Of a stretch of 50,194 nt of DNA, positions 30,646 through 40,838 are shown in pieces; position 1 is the stretch's first letter, and the number at the start of each line of letters is the position of its first letter. The notes under the pieces are model-generated. The model ran no database searches. It was not told the DNA's origin and saw nothing but the letters and a program-made list of their open reading frames with translations. Both the position numbers and the translations under genes were made by a program. The stretch comes from Candidatus Saccharimonadota bacterium (GTDB lineage Bacteria > Patescibacteriota > Saccharimonadia > Saccharimonadales > Saccharimonadaceae), in the NCBI GenBank assembly GCA_024697865.1, contig JAILSC010000001.1:1-50194 (forward strand), given 5' to 3'.

Positions 30646-33600
30646 CTAGGTGCTGCGGACGCAACGGACATAATGTCCATAAGCCTTGCTGCGAGCGTTA
30701 CTGGCCAGACTGTCATCATGATAAAACAGATGGTATTGAGCATTAGTATTGTAGGCAGTAGCAGACCACCAATAACTGTACGTAGTAGGATTACGAATTG
30801 TACCAGCATAATAACTCCCACCATAGATAGGAGAATATTGAGAAGGATAACTCTTGGCATCAACTTGTTGATAATAAGATGGCAAATGCCAGTTAGCCGG
30901 ACAAATATCTTGAGTGGCATCTATTTGAGTTTGGCTACAAACCTGGCCAGCCGAAGCAGCGCAATAATTATACCAAGCACCTAACATATCAGTAGTGTAA
31001 CCACTAGGAGCAGAAGCAACGTCAGTACTATCCGCCTGGTGAGATTGAGCGTCAGTAAAAGATATACTGCTACCTCTCAGGTCTCCACCAGCAGCGGTAT
31101 TGAAATTGGCGCCAGAGAAATTAGAGTCTGTAGCGGAAATGGCACCAGTAATTCTTAGATTCTGCGTCATCCAACAAACGCCGTTGATATAACGTACAGT
31201 ATAGTCCGACTCATCACGACGATCATAAACAGTAAGCGATGCACTAGAGGCTCTCGCTTGACATTGCGAAGCTGTGAAATCTTGCATGTAAGTCTTCCCC
31301 TCTATTACCCATGGGTCTGTCGCTGTCCCAGAACCAGAAGCAGGTGTGACTCCAGATTTAAGTGAAATGACCGGACGTACTCCGTATGAATTACTGGCAC
31401 CGCTATAAGTAATGCTTGCGCCACCCGAGGAGAAGTAGGTGGTACTTGACCCATACGAACCATAAGCCGGAGTGAATAAATGATAATTTGATCCTGACCG
31501 CAAGAAGCTATTATCATGATAAGCTGAGCCATAAGAGGCATGAGCTCCAGAGCCGGCAAAAGAAGCCTCGTCTGCCGTGAGCAGAGCTGCCGGATACTTT
31601 AATTGGTTAGAGACCCCTGTACTATTTTCTACATATCGATATAGATCTACGGTGCTACGTGAACAATTCAAGCTCGGAGTTAAATTGTTGCCAACAAGGT
31701 TTCTTCCATAAGCCCCAAAATACGCAGAGGTAGAAGAAGACACATATGGCGTGATACTTGTAAGAGGAGTGGTAGTAGTATTATAAGATTGATAGACGGA
31801 ACGATCATTGCAATAGCCGGCACTAGCTTCCAGTAAACTGGTAAAGTTCGCTATCCCATTAGCACTAGTATACCAAGTATCTTCTATGTAGGTCTTGATT
31901 TGGGAGCGAGTATTATTTATGGAAGGATTGGCGTCGCTACCAAAGACTGTATCCACACTTGTTGAGGTGGTACTATCCTGAATACTGGAATCATTATTAA
32001 AAGTATATCCTACTCGGTTTACATTCCTATACCACTGAGATTGTGCCGAATTACCTTTCAGGGCAAAAGGCTGAGTGGTGACTTGAGCACTAGTGGTAGC
32101 GTTAGCACAAGAATTGACTGTGGTCCCGCCAGAATAAAGACCATTGTAAATCATCTTTACCCCGCCTGAACCAGTGGTTCTCACAATTCGCCAGCAGGTG
32201 TTGCCTAATTTTACGTAATTAGGATAATTGGCCCCATCGCCATTAGAACCATACGTATTGCTAGTCCCATCCAGATTATCATCCAAAATTCCGCGATAAA
32301 GATAGATAGTACTAGTATTAGCAGCGTCACTAGAAGTGCCAAAAATACTAGAATCGTAAGTAAATACACCCGAATTCTCCTTAGTAATCGTACTCGCTTT
32401 CATGCCTGCTTTAGCGCTTAAGCCAGATCCATTGACACTAGTATTGTCTAATGTACGACTATTATTAAGCGAGGCTATAATATCATAAAGGCTAGTATTA
32501 GTACTGTTGCCCCAGACCGCATAAAGTGTCATGTTTCCAGACGGACTAATAGCCTGACCAGCACGATAAGTAACCGTGGTGGTACTAGAAGAAGTCCCCC
32601 AGCCCTTGAAGTAATAACCAGTACGAGTGAAGTGGTTACCCGCAAGATAGTCTGTAGTATTTCTAACCATGTCTTGTGTATAGTTACTACCGCTTCCACC
32701 ATTAGCATTGAACGTAATCGTCCAAACTGGGTCCCACTGAGCATAGAGAGTAATATTGTGGTTGGCTGTTCCTACCATTGAGACGTAACGATAAGCGTCG
32801 GCGAAAGAATCTCCACTCCCATCCGCTTTGGTATTCCAACTCTTAAAGGCATAACCCGAGCGAACGAAAGTATTTGCAGGGAGAGTATGAAGCGTATATG
32901 CATTATAAGTTTGGCTAGCCATAGTACCGGTAGCGTCGCTGGCATTCTTATTAAATGTAATCGTAGTACTGCCAGTATTGTTTTGTTTAGCCACACAGCG
33001 AATCGAGTTGCCGTAGTATCTTGATGTATAGACTTGGCTTGGATTGGCACTTGAGGTTCCGAAAAGGCCAGCAAACATATTGCTCGTCGAATTAGATGTA
33101 TTAGTTTGATAATAATTATATGAACCACCCATAGACGGATTGCTACCTGGGTATGTTTTGGCGCCGACCCGAGCCATATAAAGAGGAGCGTTACTAATAT
33201 TCAGGTAGCCATTGGTATTATATGGAGCAGCATTACCTATGCTTACCAGTGCGTCTATAATGCCCTGTGCTCTCCAGGTATGATTGAACTCAGAATAATA
33301 GTCAGCCTCACCATAGCTCTCATAAGGCGTTACATTGGCAGTAGGCAACTTCCATCCGGCTGGACAAACAGAGTTGCTCATTATGGTCCTATTAGTAATT
33401 GTAGATGTAGAATTAGAAGCTACTGCGGCAGTAAAGTTATAATAGTTGCCAGTATGGTAGTGGGGACAAGTCCCGTCGTTATGAGCAGCAGTACAGGCTT
33501 CTTTTGTCTCGTAGGCGGTGTTAGAGCCTGAAGTGTTAGTATAATAGTAATAATCTTCATAGTCGTAAGAATATGGAATATTATTGTCGTTAACCCAAGA

Positions 33601-34605
33601 GCTACCAGCGGATTTGGCTATAGTAGTGTTGGCTGGGACCCAAGTAATCACCTCGTCGGTCCCAGTGCAATTTGTAGTGGTGGCGGCGTTAGAACAACTA
33701 TAGCCATTGGCGGTAGTGTAACCCTGACTCCCGAAAGTCGTAAGATCTGTGTTTTCAGAGGTCAATGGTCTATAATTTTCTGCTGTAGTATCCGAGATCA
33801 AGTCTAAATCCAAATTCTGTGTCATCCAAACTCGTCCATCTTTCATCTTGGCGACGTAATAGACTTTATCGTCCCTTTCGTCAATTAGTTGATATTGCTG
33901 GTTCATAACCATAGAGTTAGCCACGCTATCATTCATGTCTTGCATACAACCGGCTTCGGAGATAGTGGTGGCCTCCGGGTTACACTTCTGAATACCTACC
34001 GCCGCAATCACGAAAGTGTCACTCAAATAACTCCCCTTCGGGGTATCCAAATTAGCTCTAGCGCCAATGGCAAGAGTATAGTTTTTGGTGCCACTAGGAG
34101 ATTCATTGATGTCTAAAATTTCTCCGTTGCTATCTGGAATCCGACGGAAGACCGCATTGGCGCCAGTGTTATCTATTACGGTGCTAGTAGTACCATCACT
34201 GGTGACGTATTGACTAGGTTTATAGCCCCAGTGATCATTGTAACCAGTGTAGCTAGCATTGGAGAAAGCTGCTTCCGTAACATTAGAGCTAATGGATAAT
34301 ATATTATTTACGCCACTAGTTAAGCTAGTAGATCCGTTAACTGATGCAATACTTAAGGTATAACCACCAGTAGCAGTCACTGCGATACTCCCATTTTTAG
34401 ATTTAGAAAAGTCACCAGCGGTAGTTTTAGGCGCCAAGTTCATTAGCATGTCCGAAGTATCCACGACTACGGTGATGGAAGAAGCAGCGACGTTGTTAAC
34501 TATAAATAAGGCCGGCAAAATGAAGAAACTGGCAATGAACAGTTTAAAATGAGATCGCAAATTAGTTTTTGCAAACTTTCTTACTTCATTAAAATCTTGA
34601 AACAT
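30646..34605 (-). CDS. Giant mosaic FISUMP surface protein
   Basis: A 1319-residue secreted protein. Residues 1-42 are a signal peptide. About 45-205 is a beta-rich head with GGYTLSIAS. About 215-545 is a first FISUMP-like domain (GRVWMTQNLDLDL, VCPAGWKLP, NSIRCVAKQ). About 547-700 holds two Listeria-Bacteroides repeats ending LYAQWD and LYAVWG. About 705-1100 is a module with NTCWRIVRTTGSGGVKMIYNG and YGVRPVISLKSGV, a style known from gut Firmicutes. About 1107-1319 is a second FISUMP domain (GVCWMTQNLRI, WYNYCAASA, YWWSATAY, YVRCVRST). No C-terminal anchor. Its large size and mixed modules suggest recombination or transfer. Confidence 0.88.
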   Translation of the reverse strand: MFQDFNEVRKFAKTNLRSHFKLFIASFFILPALFIVNNVAASSITVVVDTSDMLMNLAPKTTAGDFSKSKNGSIAVTATGGYTLSIASVNGSTSLTSGVNNILSISSNVTEAAFSNASYTGYNDHWGYKPSQYVTSDGTTSTVIDNTGANAVFRRIPDSNGEILDINESPSGTKNYTLAIGARANLDTPKGSYLSDTFVIAAVGIQKCNPEATTISEAGCMQDMNDSVANSMVMNQQYQLIDERDDKVYYVAKMKDGRVWMTQNLDLDLISDTTAENYRPLTSENTDLTTFGSQGYTTANGYSCSNAATTTNCTGTDEVITWVPANTTIAKSAGSSWVNDNNIPYSYDYEDYYYYTNTSGSNTAYETKEACTAAHNDGTCPHYHTGNYYNFTAAVASNSTSTITNRTIMSNSVCPAGWKLPTANVTPYESYGEADYYSEFNHTWRAQGIIDALVSIGNAAPYNTNGYLNISNAPLYMARVGAKTYPGSNPSMGGSYNYYQTNTSNSTSNMFAGLFGTSSANPSQVYTSRYYGNSIRCVAKQNNTGSTTITFNKNASDATGTMASQTYNAYTLHTLPANTFVRSGYAFKSWNTKADGSGDSFADAYRYVSMVGTANHNITLYAQWDPVWTITFNANGGSGSNYTQDMVRNTTDYLAGNHFTRTGYYFKGWGTSSSTTTVTYRAGQAISPSGNMTLYAVWGNSTNTSLYDIIASLNNSRTLDNTSVNGSGLSAKAGMKASTITKENSGVFTYDSSIFGTSSDAANTSTIYLYRGILDDNLDGTSNTYGSNGDGANYPNYVKLGNTCWRIVRTTGSGGVKMIYNGLYSGGTTVNSCANATTSAQVTTQPFALKGNSAQSQWYRNVNRVGYTFNNDSSIQDSTTSTSVDTVFGSDANPSINNTRSQIKTYIEDTWYTSANGIANFTSLLEASAGYCNDRSVYQSYNTTTTPLTSITPYVSSSTSAYFGAYGRNLVGNNLTPSLNCSRSTVDLYRYVENSTGVSNQLKYPAALLTADEASFAGSGAHASYGSAYHDNSFLRSGSNYHLFTPAYGSYGSSTTYFSSGGASITYSGASNSYGVRPVISLKSGVTPASGSGTATDPWVIEGKTYMQDFTASQCQARASSASLTVYDRRDESDYTVRYINGVCWMTQNLRITGAISATDSNFSGANFNTAAGGDLRGSSISFTDAQSHQADSTDVASAPSGYTTDMLGAWYNYCAASAGQVCSQTQIDATQDICPANWHLPSYYQQVDAKSYPSQYSPIYGGSYYAGTIRNPTTYSYWWSATAYNTNAQYHLFYHDDSLASNARSKAYGHYVRCVRST

Positions 34606-34660
34606 TCCTGCACCAAGCCTCCAAATAATACTCCACTAAATGTTGTCGTTTATGTTTACT

Positions 34661-34689
34661 ATTTTAGATTAACACTTATGGTATGTCAA
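34661..34689 (-). promoter_or_regulatory. Consensus promoter of the giant FISUMP gene
   Basis: Minus-strand TTGACA (34689-34684) and TAAAAT (34666-34661) are exactly 17 bases apart. A leader of about 50 bases with GGAGG follows. Confidence 0.85.
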
Positions 34690-34711
34690 GAATTTAAATT
34701 TATGGTTTTTA

Positions 34712-34720
34712 TGTTATAAT
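34712..34720 (+). promoter_or_regulatory. Extended -10 promoter of the MacB-like gene
   Basis: TGTTATAAT ends 9 bases before the ATG at 34730, so the leader should be only 2-3 bases. Confidence 0.65.
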
Positions 34721-34729
34721 AATGTTAAT

Positions 34730-37700
34730 ATGTTGGAAGTTCGGGGTGTTTCGAAGGTCTATAAAACGGGTGGGGCTAAACGCACTGTGCTAAATAAAGT
34801 ACGGATTAATTTTCGCAAAAATGAGTTTGCGGCAGTGCTAGGGCCATCGGGTTCCGGCAAAACGACTTTACTCAATATTATCGGTGGATTGGATGAATAT
34901 ACTACTGGTGATTTAGTAATTAATGAAAAATCTACCAAGAAGTTTCGGGATAAAGATTGGGATAGTTATCGGAACCATCGAGTAGGCTTTGTGTTTCAAA
35001 GTTATAACTTGATCCCGCACCAAACGATTTTGAATAATGTACGACTGGCATTGACTCTGTCAGGAATTTCTAAACGCGAATCAGTGCGACGAGCCAAAAA
35101 AGCTTTAAATGAAGTGGGCCTAGCCGAGCACATCCATAAAAAACCAGCCCAATTATCTGGTGGACAAATGCAAAGAGTAGCAATTGCTAGGGCATTAGTT
35201 AATGACCCAGACATTTTGCTCGCAGACGAGCCAACCGGGGCTTTAGACTCAGAGACTAGTATTCAAGTGATGGATTTACTGGCGCAAATTGCAAAAACTA
35301 GATTAGTGGTAATGGTGACGCACAATCCGGAACTGGCGGACGAATATGCAACACGAATTATCACCCTAAAAGACGGAAAAATTACTTCGGATTCTGATCC
35401 TTACGACGGGAAATCCAAGACGAATCTAGATTTGCTAGAGTCAGAACGGAAAAGCAAGAAGACTCGGATGTCGTTTATCACGGCGGCCGGGTTGTCTTTG
35501 AATAACTTGTTGACTAAAAAAGCGCGGACGATTTTAATTGCGGTGGCGGGATCGATTGGTATTATTGGAATTGCTTTGATCAGCGCCGTATCAACTGGTT
35601 TCCAGAATTACATTAACAAAATCGAAGAGGATACTTTAACTTCTTATCCATTGGCCTTACAGAAAGAAACGGCGGATATTTCTGGTATATTATTGAGCCT
35701 AACAGGGGATTCTGAGACCGGAATGGATGATGGCAAATTGCACGAAAATCAAATTTTGACTTCTACTCTCGGGACGGTATCGAATAACGATTTGCCCAGC
35801 TTCGTGGAATATTTGAACGCACATCAGCAAGACCTGAATGACGACATTCGTTTAATGGAATATGAATATAATGTAGATCCGTTAATATATACAGAAGATG
35901 CAACTGGCGAGATTGCTAAAATGAACCCTAGCAATATGTTTACTTCGTTGATTGGTGAAACTTCGCTACTCCGAAATTATTCTACGATGACGTCGGTATT
36001 TCGACAATTCGAACTAGAAAATTTGGAAAATGATACCGAGATATTAGCGGGGCGCTATCCGGAAAAATACAACGAAATGATGGTGGTGCTGAGTAATAAA
36101 GGTGAGATTTCTGAACTTTTGACCTACTCGTTAGGGTTTCATAATACGAATGAGCTAAACGAAGTAGTTTCTAAAATCATGAGTGGTGAGAAAGTGGCGA
36201 TCAATAATGAACCGCTAGAATTGACTTATGAAGATTTGATGGGAGTTGACTTGCGTTTAGTGCCGGCGACAGAGACTTATAAATATAATGATAAATACGA
36301 AGTCTACGAAGATATGTCGAGCGATAAAGATTACGTGCGCGGAATATATAATGAGGCGGAAAAATTGAAAATCGTGGGGGTGGCGGTGATGAATTCGGAA
36401 ATGTTGTCGGCGGGAAGTGGAGTGGCTTATTTGCCATCTCTAGTGACGCATATTATTGAAAAATCTGGTGAGACGGAGATTGTAAAAAAGCAATTAGCTA
36501 GTCCGGAAGTTGATATTTTCTCGAACAAAAGATTCGATGAGGAAGGGAATGATTATAATTTTGAATTTTCGGACTTGGTGAGCGTAGATGAAAATGCTTT
36601 GTCGCAGGCGTTCGGGATGAGGATCGATCAAAATGCGATTAGCGCTCAAGTGGCGACATATATGCAACAAATCGCTAACGATATTACGGTGGACGTATCG
36701 CCGATTAAGAATGTTTTGATTGATAGATATAAAGATCTGGCGGATTCGTTTATGAATGAACTAAACTTACATGAACCATTCAAGAAAGCCGATGTAGAGG
36801 GGCTACTTAGTGACTTTATTTCAAAGCAAGATTTTAGTGATATTGAAGCGAATTATTACATTCCGCAAAGTGATGCACGGGCGATGTATCAAGGGTTATT
36901 GTCAACGACGATGGAGACTTATATCACCATCTATACTGAGGTACAACAGAAATTTAATCCAACATTCAACCCCGAAACAGCCGATTTTACCATGGAGGAA
37001 ATATTGTACGAGCAAGCGATGAATTTACTACTCGGCAGTACGGCATTTGACGGCGTGTTTGAATCAGTAGCAGCACCGATCACGCAAGGACTAGTGCAAA
37101 AAGAGGTGCTCACTAAAGTGAGTGGGCTAGCGACCTATTTGTCATCTAGTTTTGCTAATGCGTTTAGCGTGGATCAGGATGCAATTATCGGGGCGTTTAA
37201 ATTGAACTTTAGTGAAGATGAACTGTCACGAGTGGTAACGGCGATGTTTACGAAAAAGAAATCGACTTTAGCTACGAATTTATCGACGTTGGGTTATCAA
37301 GAATTGAATGATCCGACGCAGATATCCTTCTATTTTTGGAGTTTTGACGGCAAAACACACTTCATCGATTCTCTAGAGAAATATAATGAGTTAATGCGCT
37401 CCTATGGTGACGAATCAAAAGTGATTGATTATACCGACACAACGGGGGTACTGATGTCCTCAGTCAAAGCAATTGTGGATGCAGTATCATACGTGTTGAT
37501 TGCGTTCGTGTCGATCTCATTGGTAGTGTCGTCGATTATGATTGGAGTAATTACTTATATTTCAGTATATGAACGAACCAAGGAAATTGGGATTTTGCGG
37601 GCGATGGGGGCCTCGAAACACAATATTTCTTCAATCTTTAATGCAGAGACGTTTATTATCGGTTTCTTAAGTGGAGTGATTGGCGTAGGAATTTCATACT

Positions 37701-37888
37701 TACTGATTCCGCCGATCAATTTGGTGTTGCATAGCTTTATCGGCGATATACCTTTGAGCGCGGCTTTGGACCCGAAAATGGCGGCGTTTCTGATTGTATT
37801 GTCGATTATATTAACTTTGATTGGTGGATTGATCCCAGCCAGAGCGGCGTCGAAAAAAGACCCAGTGGAAGCACTTAGGTCTGAATAA
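34730..37888 (+). CDS. MacB-type ABC transporter, ATPase fused to permease
   Basis: A 1052-residue protein. Residues ~1-235 are an ABC ATPase of the LolD/MacB type: [18 protein letters not shown]-loop FQSYNLIPH, signature [15 protein letters not shown], Walker [16 protein letters not shown] and the H-loop VTHNPELA. A first membrane helix follows ([18 protein letters not shown]), then a very large external region of ~600 residues, and three C-terminal helices of the FtsX type with [20 protein letters not shown] and [17 protein letters not shown]. Such proteins move substrates or signals across the envelope without a transport cycle through the membrane. No MacA-like partner is adjacent. The substrate is unknown. 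Confidence 0.9.
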   Translation: MLEVRGVSKVYKTGGAKRTVLNKVRINFRKNEFAAVLGPSGSGKTTLLNIIGGLDEYTTGDLVINEKSTKKFRDKDWDSYRNHRVGFVFQSYNLIPHQTILNNVRLALTLSGISKRESVRRAKKALNEVGLAEHIHKKPAQLSGGQMQRVAIARALVNDPDILLADEPTGALDSETSIQVMDLLAQIAKTRLVVMVTHNPELADEYATRIITLKDGKITSDSDPYDGKSKTNLDLLESERKSKKTRMSFITAAGLSLNNLLTKKARTILIAVAGSIGIIGIALISAVSTGFQNYINKIEEDTLTSYPLALQKETADISGILLSLTGDSETGMDDGKLHENQILTSTLGTVSNNDLPSFVEYLNAHQQDLNDDIRLMEYEYNVDPLIYTEDATGEIAKMNPSNMFTSLIGETSLLRNYSTMTSVFRQFELENLENDTEILAGRYPEKYNEMMVVLSNKGEISELLTYSLGFHNTNELNEVVSKIMSGEKVAINNEPLELTYEDLMGVDLRLVPATETYKYNDKYEVYEDMSSDKDYVRGIYNEAEKLKIVGVAVMNSEMLSAGSGVAYLPSLVTHIIEKSGETEIVKKQLASPEVDIFSNKRFDEEGNDYNFEFSDLVSVDENALSQAFGMRIDQNAISAQVATYMQQIANDITVDVSPIKNVLIDRYKDLADSFMNELNLHEPFKKADVEGLLSDFISKQDFSDIEANYYIPQSDARAMYQGLLSTTMETYITIYTEVQQKFNPTFNPETADFTMEEILYEQAMNLLLGSTAFDGVFESVAAPITQGLVQKEVLTKVSGLATYLSSSFANAFSVDQDAIIGAFKLNFSEDELSRVVTAMFTKKKSTLATNLSTLGYQELNDPTQISFYFWSFDGKTHFIDSLEKYNELMRSYGDESKVIDYTDTTGVLMSSVKAIVDAVSYVLIAFVSISLVVSSIMIGVITYISVYERTKEIGILRAMGASKHNISSIFNAETFIIGFLSGVIGVGISYLLIPPINLVLHSFIGDIPLSAALDPKMAAFLIVLSIILTLIGGLIPARAASKKDPVEALRSE

Positions 37889-37890
37889 GC

Positions 37891-37909
37891 GTGGCTGGGA
37901 TGGAGGGAT
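37891..37909 (-). repeat. Duplicated tRNA-Gln 3' end (19-base direct repeat, copy 1)
   Basis: GTGGCTGGGATGGAGGGAT at 37891-37909 is identical to 37969-37987, the 3' end of tRNA-Gln (CCA, acceptor and part of the T-arm) plus one base. A 59-base spacer lies between. Such partial tRNA copies are typical of past integration at a tRNA or of a duplication remnant. Confidence 0.8.
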
Positions 37910-37932
37910 AGTTATCCCATACCATCCGCACG

Positions 37933-37958
37933 AAACAAAAATCGAGAGCAAGCTCTCG
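37933..37958 (-). terminator. Rho-independent terminator of tRNA-Gln
   Basis: On the minus strand CGAGAGC, loop TT, GCTCTCG, then ATTTTTGTTT. It lies 12 bases beyond the CCA of tRNA-Gln. A second hairpin (GGATGG...CCATCC with inner GGGAT/ATCCC) follows at about 37899-37927. Confidence 0.82.
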
Positions 37959-37969
37959 TTTCTGTTCCG

Positions 37970-38044
37970 TGGCTGGGATGGAGGGATTCGAACCCCCGAA
38001 TGGCGGGACCAGAACCCGCTGCCTTACCGCTTGGCGACATCCCA
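37970..38044 (-). tRNA. tRNA-Gln(CTG)
   Basis: A 75-base cloverleaf: acceptor TGGGATG/CATCCCA, anticodon arm CGGG/CCCG-type with loop TTCTGGT (anticodon CTG), T-arm GGGGG/TCCCT-type, discriminator G, encoded CCA. The U1-A72 style first pair is typical of tRNA-Gln. Confidence 0.92.
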
Positions 38045-38054
38045 TTCTTGATAT

Positions 38055-38063
38055 ATTTTATCA
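38055..38063 (-). promoter_or_regulatory. Extended -10 promoter of tRNA-Gln
   Basis: Minus-strand TGATAAAAT ends 10 bases before the tRNA 5' end. Confidence 0.6.
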
Positions 38064-38078
38064 TATTTTAGTAAAAAA

Positions 38079-38087
38079 TGCTATAAT
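38079..38087 (+). promoter_or_regulatory. Extended -10 promoter of the acyltransferase-like gene (leaderless)
   Basis: TGCTATAAT ends 6 bases before the ATG at 38094. Confidence 0.75.
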
Positions 38088-38093
38088 TTAGTT

Positions 38094-39053
38094 ATGGCTA
38101 AAAAGAAAACGTTTACTTTGAAAGAACTAGAGGAATTGTCCGCGGAAGAAGTAATCAACAAAATAAAATACGAAAATTATTCTCTCTTGACTTCGCTTGG
38201 TTCAGAAGATTTAAGAAAAGAAATGGTGCCAGTGGGTAAAGCTTGTAATGCGGCAATCAATTATTTTTTCCGTACGACAGGACCAAAAAATAACCCCAAG
38301 AAGCATAACGAAGCAGCGCGCAAGAAGCTGGTGAAAGTATTAAATAAATTGACGCCCGGAACTTATCAGAAAATACCAAAAGATTTGCCAGAAGGCCTGG
38401 TGATTGGCTACAACCACCCTTCGTTGGGTGAGATTGCGCGGATTTTGATGATGAAAATTGATGTAATGGGTGACAAGCCAATGTATTTTCCGGTGAATTT
38501 GCCTTGGTATGAGGCTTTGGCGCCAAATTCGGACCGAATTGAGAGGCTGGGAATTATTATTACGCCGACGATTACGCCTTCGACCTGGAGTAAAATGAAG
38601 CTGAAAGAAGGTACAAAGAAATATGCGGCGGGGAATCGTCTGAAAAAAGATTTCCGCAATATTTATACCGATTTGTCGCATGCGGCGGTTAAAAATGGTG
38701 GAGTGATTTTCGTGGCGCCATCGGCTACGCGACAAGCTACAGTATTTAAAAACGAAGACGTATACAATCAAAAAGAAGACATTATTCCTACCATGGCGAT
38801 GTTGGCGGTAAAACTATATTCAGATCCGGAAGTCAATTGTAGTTTTCTGCCGCTAGCGATCCTCCCACCGGAAGGATACGGACGGGGTCTGAATTTTCGT
38901 AAGAAATACCGATTGATTCCTGGCGAGATGATGACGGCAGATTATGTTCGGAAAAAATACTTTAAAACCAAAAGTCCGAAACGTTTAGATGGGTTCGATT
39001 GGGAGTTCCATCAGCGGATTGCCAATCAACTACCGAAAAAGTTTTGGTATTGA
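38094..39053 (+). CDS. Acyltransferase-like protein (PlsC-type, tentative)
   Basis: A 319-residue soluble protein. VIGYNHPSLGEIARILMM has an HxxxxE motif reminiscent of the HxxxxD catalytic motif I of glycerolipid acyltransferases, and GVIFVAPSATRQA sits where motif III (FPEGTRS) would be; PVNLPWYEALAP lies between. The match is partial, so the family assignment is inference. With gpsA in the same window a role in phospholipid acylation is possible. The gene is followed after 27 bases by the glucan phosphorylase gene, which has its own -10 box. Confidence 0.5.
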   Translation: MAKKKTFTLKELEELSAEEVINKIKYENYSLLTSLGSEDLRKEMVPVGKACNAAINYFFRTTGPKNNPKKHNEAARKKLVKVLNKLTPGTYQKIPKDLPEGLVIGYNHPSLGEIARILMMKIDVMGDKPMYFPVNLPWYEALAPNSDRIERLGIIITPTITPSTWSKMKLKEGTKKYAAGNRLKKDFRNIYTDLSHAAVKNGGVIFVAPSATRQATVFKNEDVYNQKEDIIPTMAMLAVKLYSDPEVNCSFLPLAILPPEGYGRGLNFRKKYRLIPGEMMTADYVRKKYFKTKSPKRLDGFDWEFHQRIANQLPKKFWY

Positions 39054-39061
39054 TGATTTTG

Positions 39062-39070
39062 TGCTAAAAT
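39062..39070 (+). promoter_or_regulatory. Extended -10 promoter of the glucan phosphorylase gene
   Basis: TGCTAAAAT ends 10 bases before the ATG at 39081; only a few bases of leader are expected. Confidence 0.6.
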
Positions 39071-39080
39071 AAACATAAGC

Positions 39081-40838
39081 ATGATCGACGAAACTCAAGC
39101 TGGGCAAGAGTACTATTATTATCCTCTGGAAAATATTGAGGACGTGGATATTTTTTATGAGGCAGTAGAGCGTGAACGGTTGACTAAGGCTGTTTCCGAG
39201 GAACGGCCCTATACTTATTGGACGATTGAAATCTACGATCAAGCAAATGGCATTCGTGGCGGCGGTGGCTTAGGTACTTTAGCCGCAGATACACGACGCG
39301 TAGCGGAAAGAATGGGGGTACCTTTTGCCTTGATTACGCCGTTTTATCCTTATGAATCGCGCCAAGAAATCAAAGACGGAATAGTAGTAGACGAACACCG
39401 ACCAGTAGAATATAGAAAATTTGGATTTAAATTCGTCGATAAAGTAAACATTAAGTGTTGTGGGCAATTATGTAGTTTAGACGTGATTGAAAAAAAATTC
39501 AAACATACCAGAATCATCGCTGTGACTGAGCCAAATTTTGGAGAATTATATTCTGGCGTGAGCGGAAGTGACCACCGATTATACCAAGAGGTGGCTTTGG
39601 GGTTCGGTGGTTATGCGGCGCTAAAATTAATCGGCTTAAAACCTGCGGTTATGCAATTGAACGAAGTGGCAACTTTCTTTGCGGCGTTAGCGCGATTAGA
39701 CGAGTTAGCCTCCAACGGAATGGACTTTTACGAAGCGGTAGTTTACACACGTAAACACACTTTATACACTAATCATACTTTAGTGCAGGCAGCGGAAGCC
39801 GAGTTTACCCGTGAACAGTTTGAGCGTTATGTTTTTCCGAATGTTAAATCGCCAGCCGTACGTAAATGGCTAAGCGATAAATTTGATGGCGACCGAATTA
39901 AATTATCGTCCGTAACAATTGAGATCGCTGAAATGCGATCGGGCGTATCTAAACTACATGCGCGAGTGGCAAATTATCGCGATATTGCTGGCAATAAAGT
40001 GAAATTCAGGGCTGTGACCAACGGGATTGATATGGACTACTGGGTTTTGCCGGGAATTATGGAATTTATGCGGAACGCCGGGATAATTGACGCTAAGGGA
40101 TTTCCAACAGTAAATTACTCGGATAAATTAGAGTTGTTAACGGCGGACAAAATCCGTGAATTTAAACGACAGGGACGAAGGCTGTTGAATTCGACCTTAA
40201 AAAAGAAGCCAGATCATCAGGGGAGGATCTTAAAGTTTAAAGATGACGATTTGGTTTATGATTTTCGGCGAAGATTTGCCGACTATAAGCGTCCAGAACT
40301 GGCATTTCGCGACCCCATGCGATTAAGGAATATATTGGAGAGCCATAACGCACATTATTTGATGGCCGGACGAGTACATTCAGGCGATCAGACCATGCAA
40401 GAAAAATTGCGGCAAATATTAGAAATTGTAGAAAAAGATGATTATCTGCGTGAACACGTGCATTATTTACCGGATTACGATGAAAAATTGGCTTTGGCCC
40501 TATCGGCAGGCTGCAATGCTGCAATCAATGTGCCGATCGTAGGATTAGAAGCTTGCGGTACGTCCTGGATGAAAGATGTGGCGAACCTAGGGGTGTTAAT
40601 TTCAACCCATGATGGTGGAGTGGCGGATGGCCCAACGCGAGCATACTTGAATGTTTCAGGAAACGATGAAAGTGAAGAAATAAATATGCTTTATCAACGA
40701 ATGGAGGAAGCGGCGGCGATTTGGGAGAGTGATTTTGATTTAGAGTATACCATGCGCGAGCAGCTAAAGGAATATTTGCCGGTGATTTCAGGTGCCAGAA
40801 TGTTGCAAGATTATCTTGACTTTCTCTTCCCAACGTAG
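39081..40838 (+). CDS. Alpha-glucan phosphorylase (GT35), short type
   Basis: A 585-residue protein. Motifs in order: GIRGGGGLGTLAADT (N-terminal glycine loop), MQLNEVATFFAALARL (the HxNEGH-like site, with changes), HTLYTNHTLVQAAEAEF, RAVTNGIDMDYWV (VTNGV), DFRRRFADYKRPEL, LMAGRVHSGDQTM, and VGLEACGTSWMKDVAN, where the Lys matches the PLP lysine of phosphorylases. The enzyme would release glucose 1-phosphate from glycogen or maltodextrin. It is shorter than the ~800-residue classical form, as in the thermophile-type subgroup. It fits with GT4, GH57 and GH97 in this window. A terminator lies 12 bases after the stop. Confidence 0.82.
   Translation: MIDETQAGQEYYYYPLENIEDVDIFYEAVERERLTKAVSEERPYTYWTIEIYDQANGIRGGGGLGTLAADTRRVAERMGVPFALITPFYPYESRQEIKDGIVVDEHRPVEYRKFGFKFVDKVNIKCCGQLCSLDVIEKKFKHTRIIAVTEPNFGELYSGVSGSDHRLYQEVALGFGGYAALKLIGLKPAVMQLNEVATFFAALARLDELASNGMDFYEAVVYTRKHTLYTNHTLVQAAEAEFTREQFERYVFPNVKSPAVRKWLSDKFDGDRIKLSSVTIEIAEMRSGVSKLHARVANYRDIAGNKVKFRAVTNGIDMDYWVLPGIMEFMRNAGIIDAKGFPTVNYSDKLELLTADKIREFKRQGRRLLNSTLKKKPDHQGRILKFKDDDLVYDFRRRFADYKRPELAFRDPMRLRNILESHNAHYLMAGRVHSGDQTMQEKLRQILEIVEKDDYLREHVHYLPDYDEKLALALSAGCNAAINVPIVGLEACGTSWMKDVANLGVLISTHDGGVADGPTRAYLNVSGNDESEEINMLYQRMEEAAAIWESDFDLEYTMREQLKEYLPVISGARMLQDYLDFLFPT

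Noticed and set aside
37860-38094. CRISPR-like repeat from the two 19-base copies
   Set aside because: Only two copies exist and both are explained by the tRNA-Gln 3' end.
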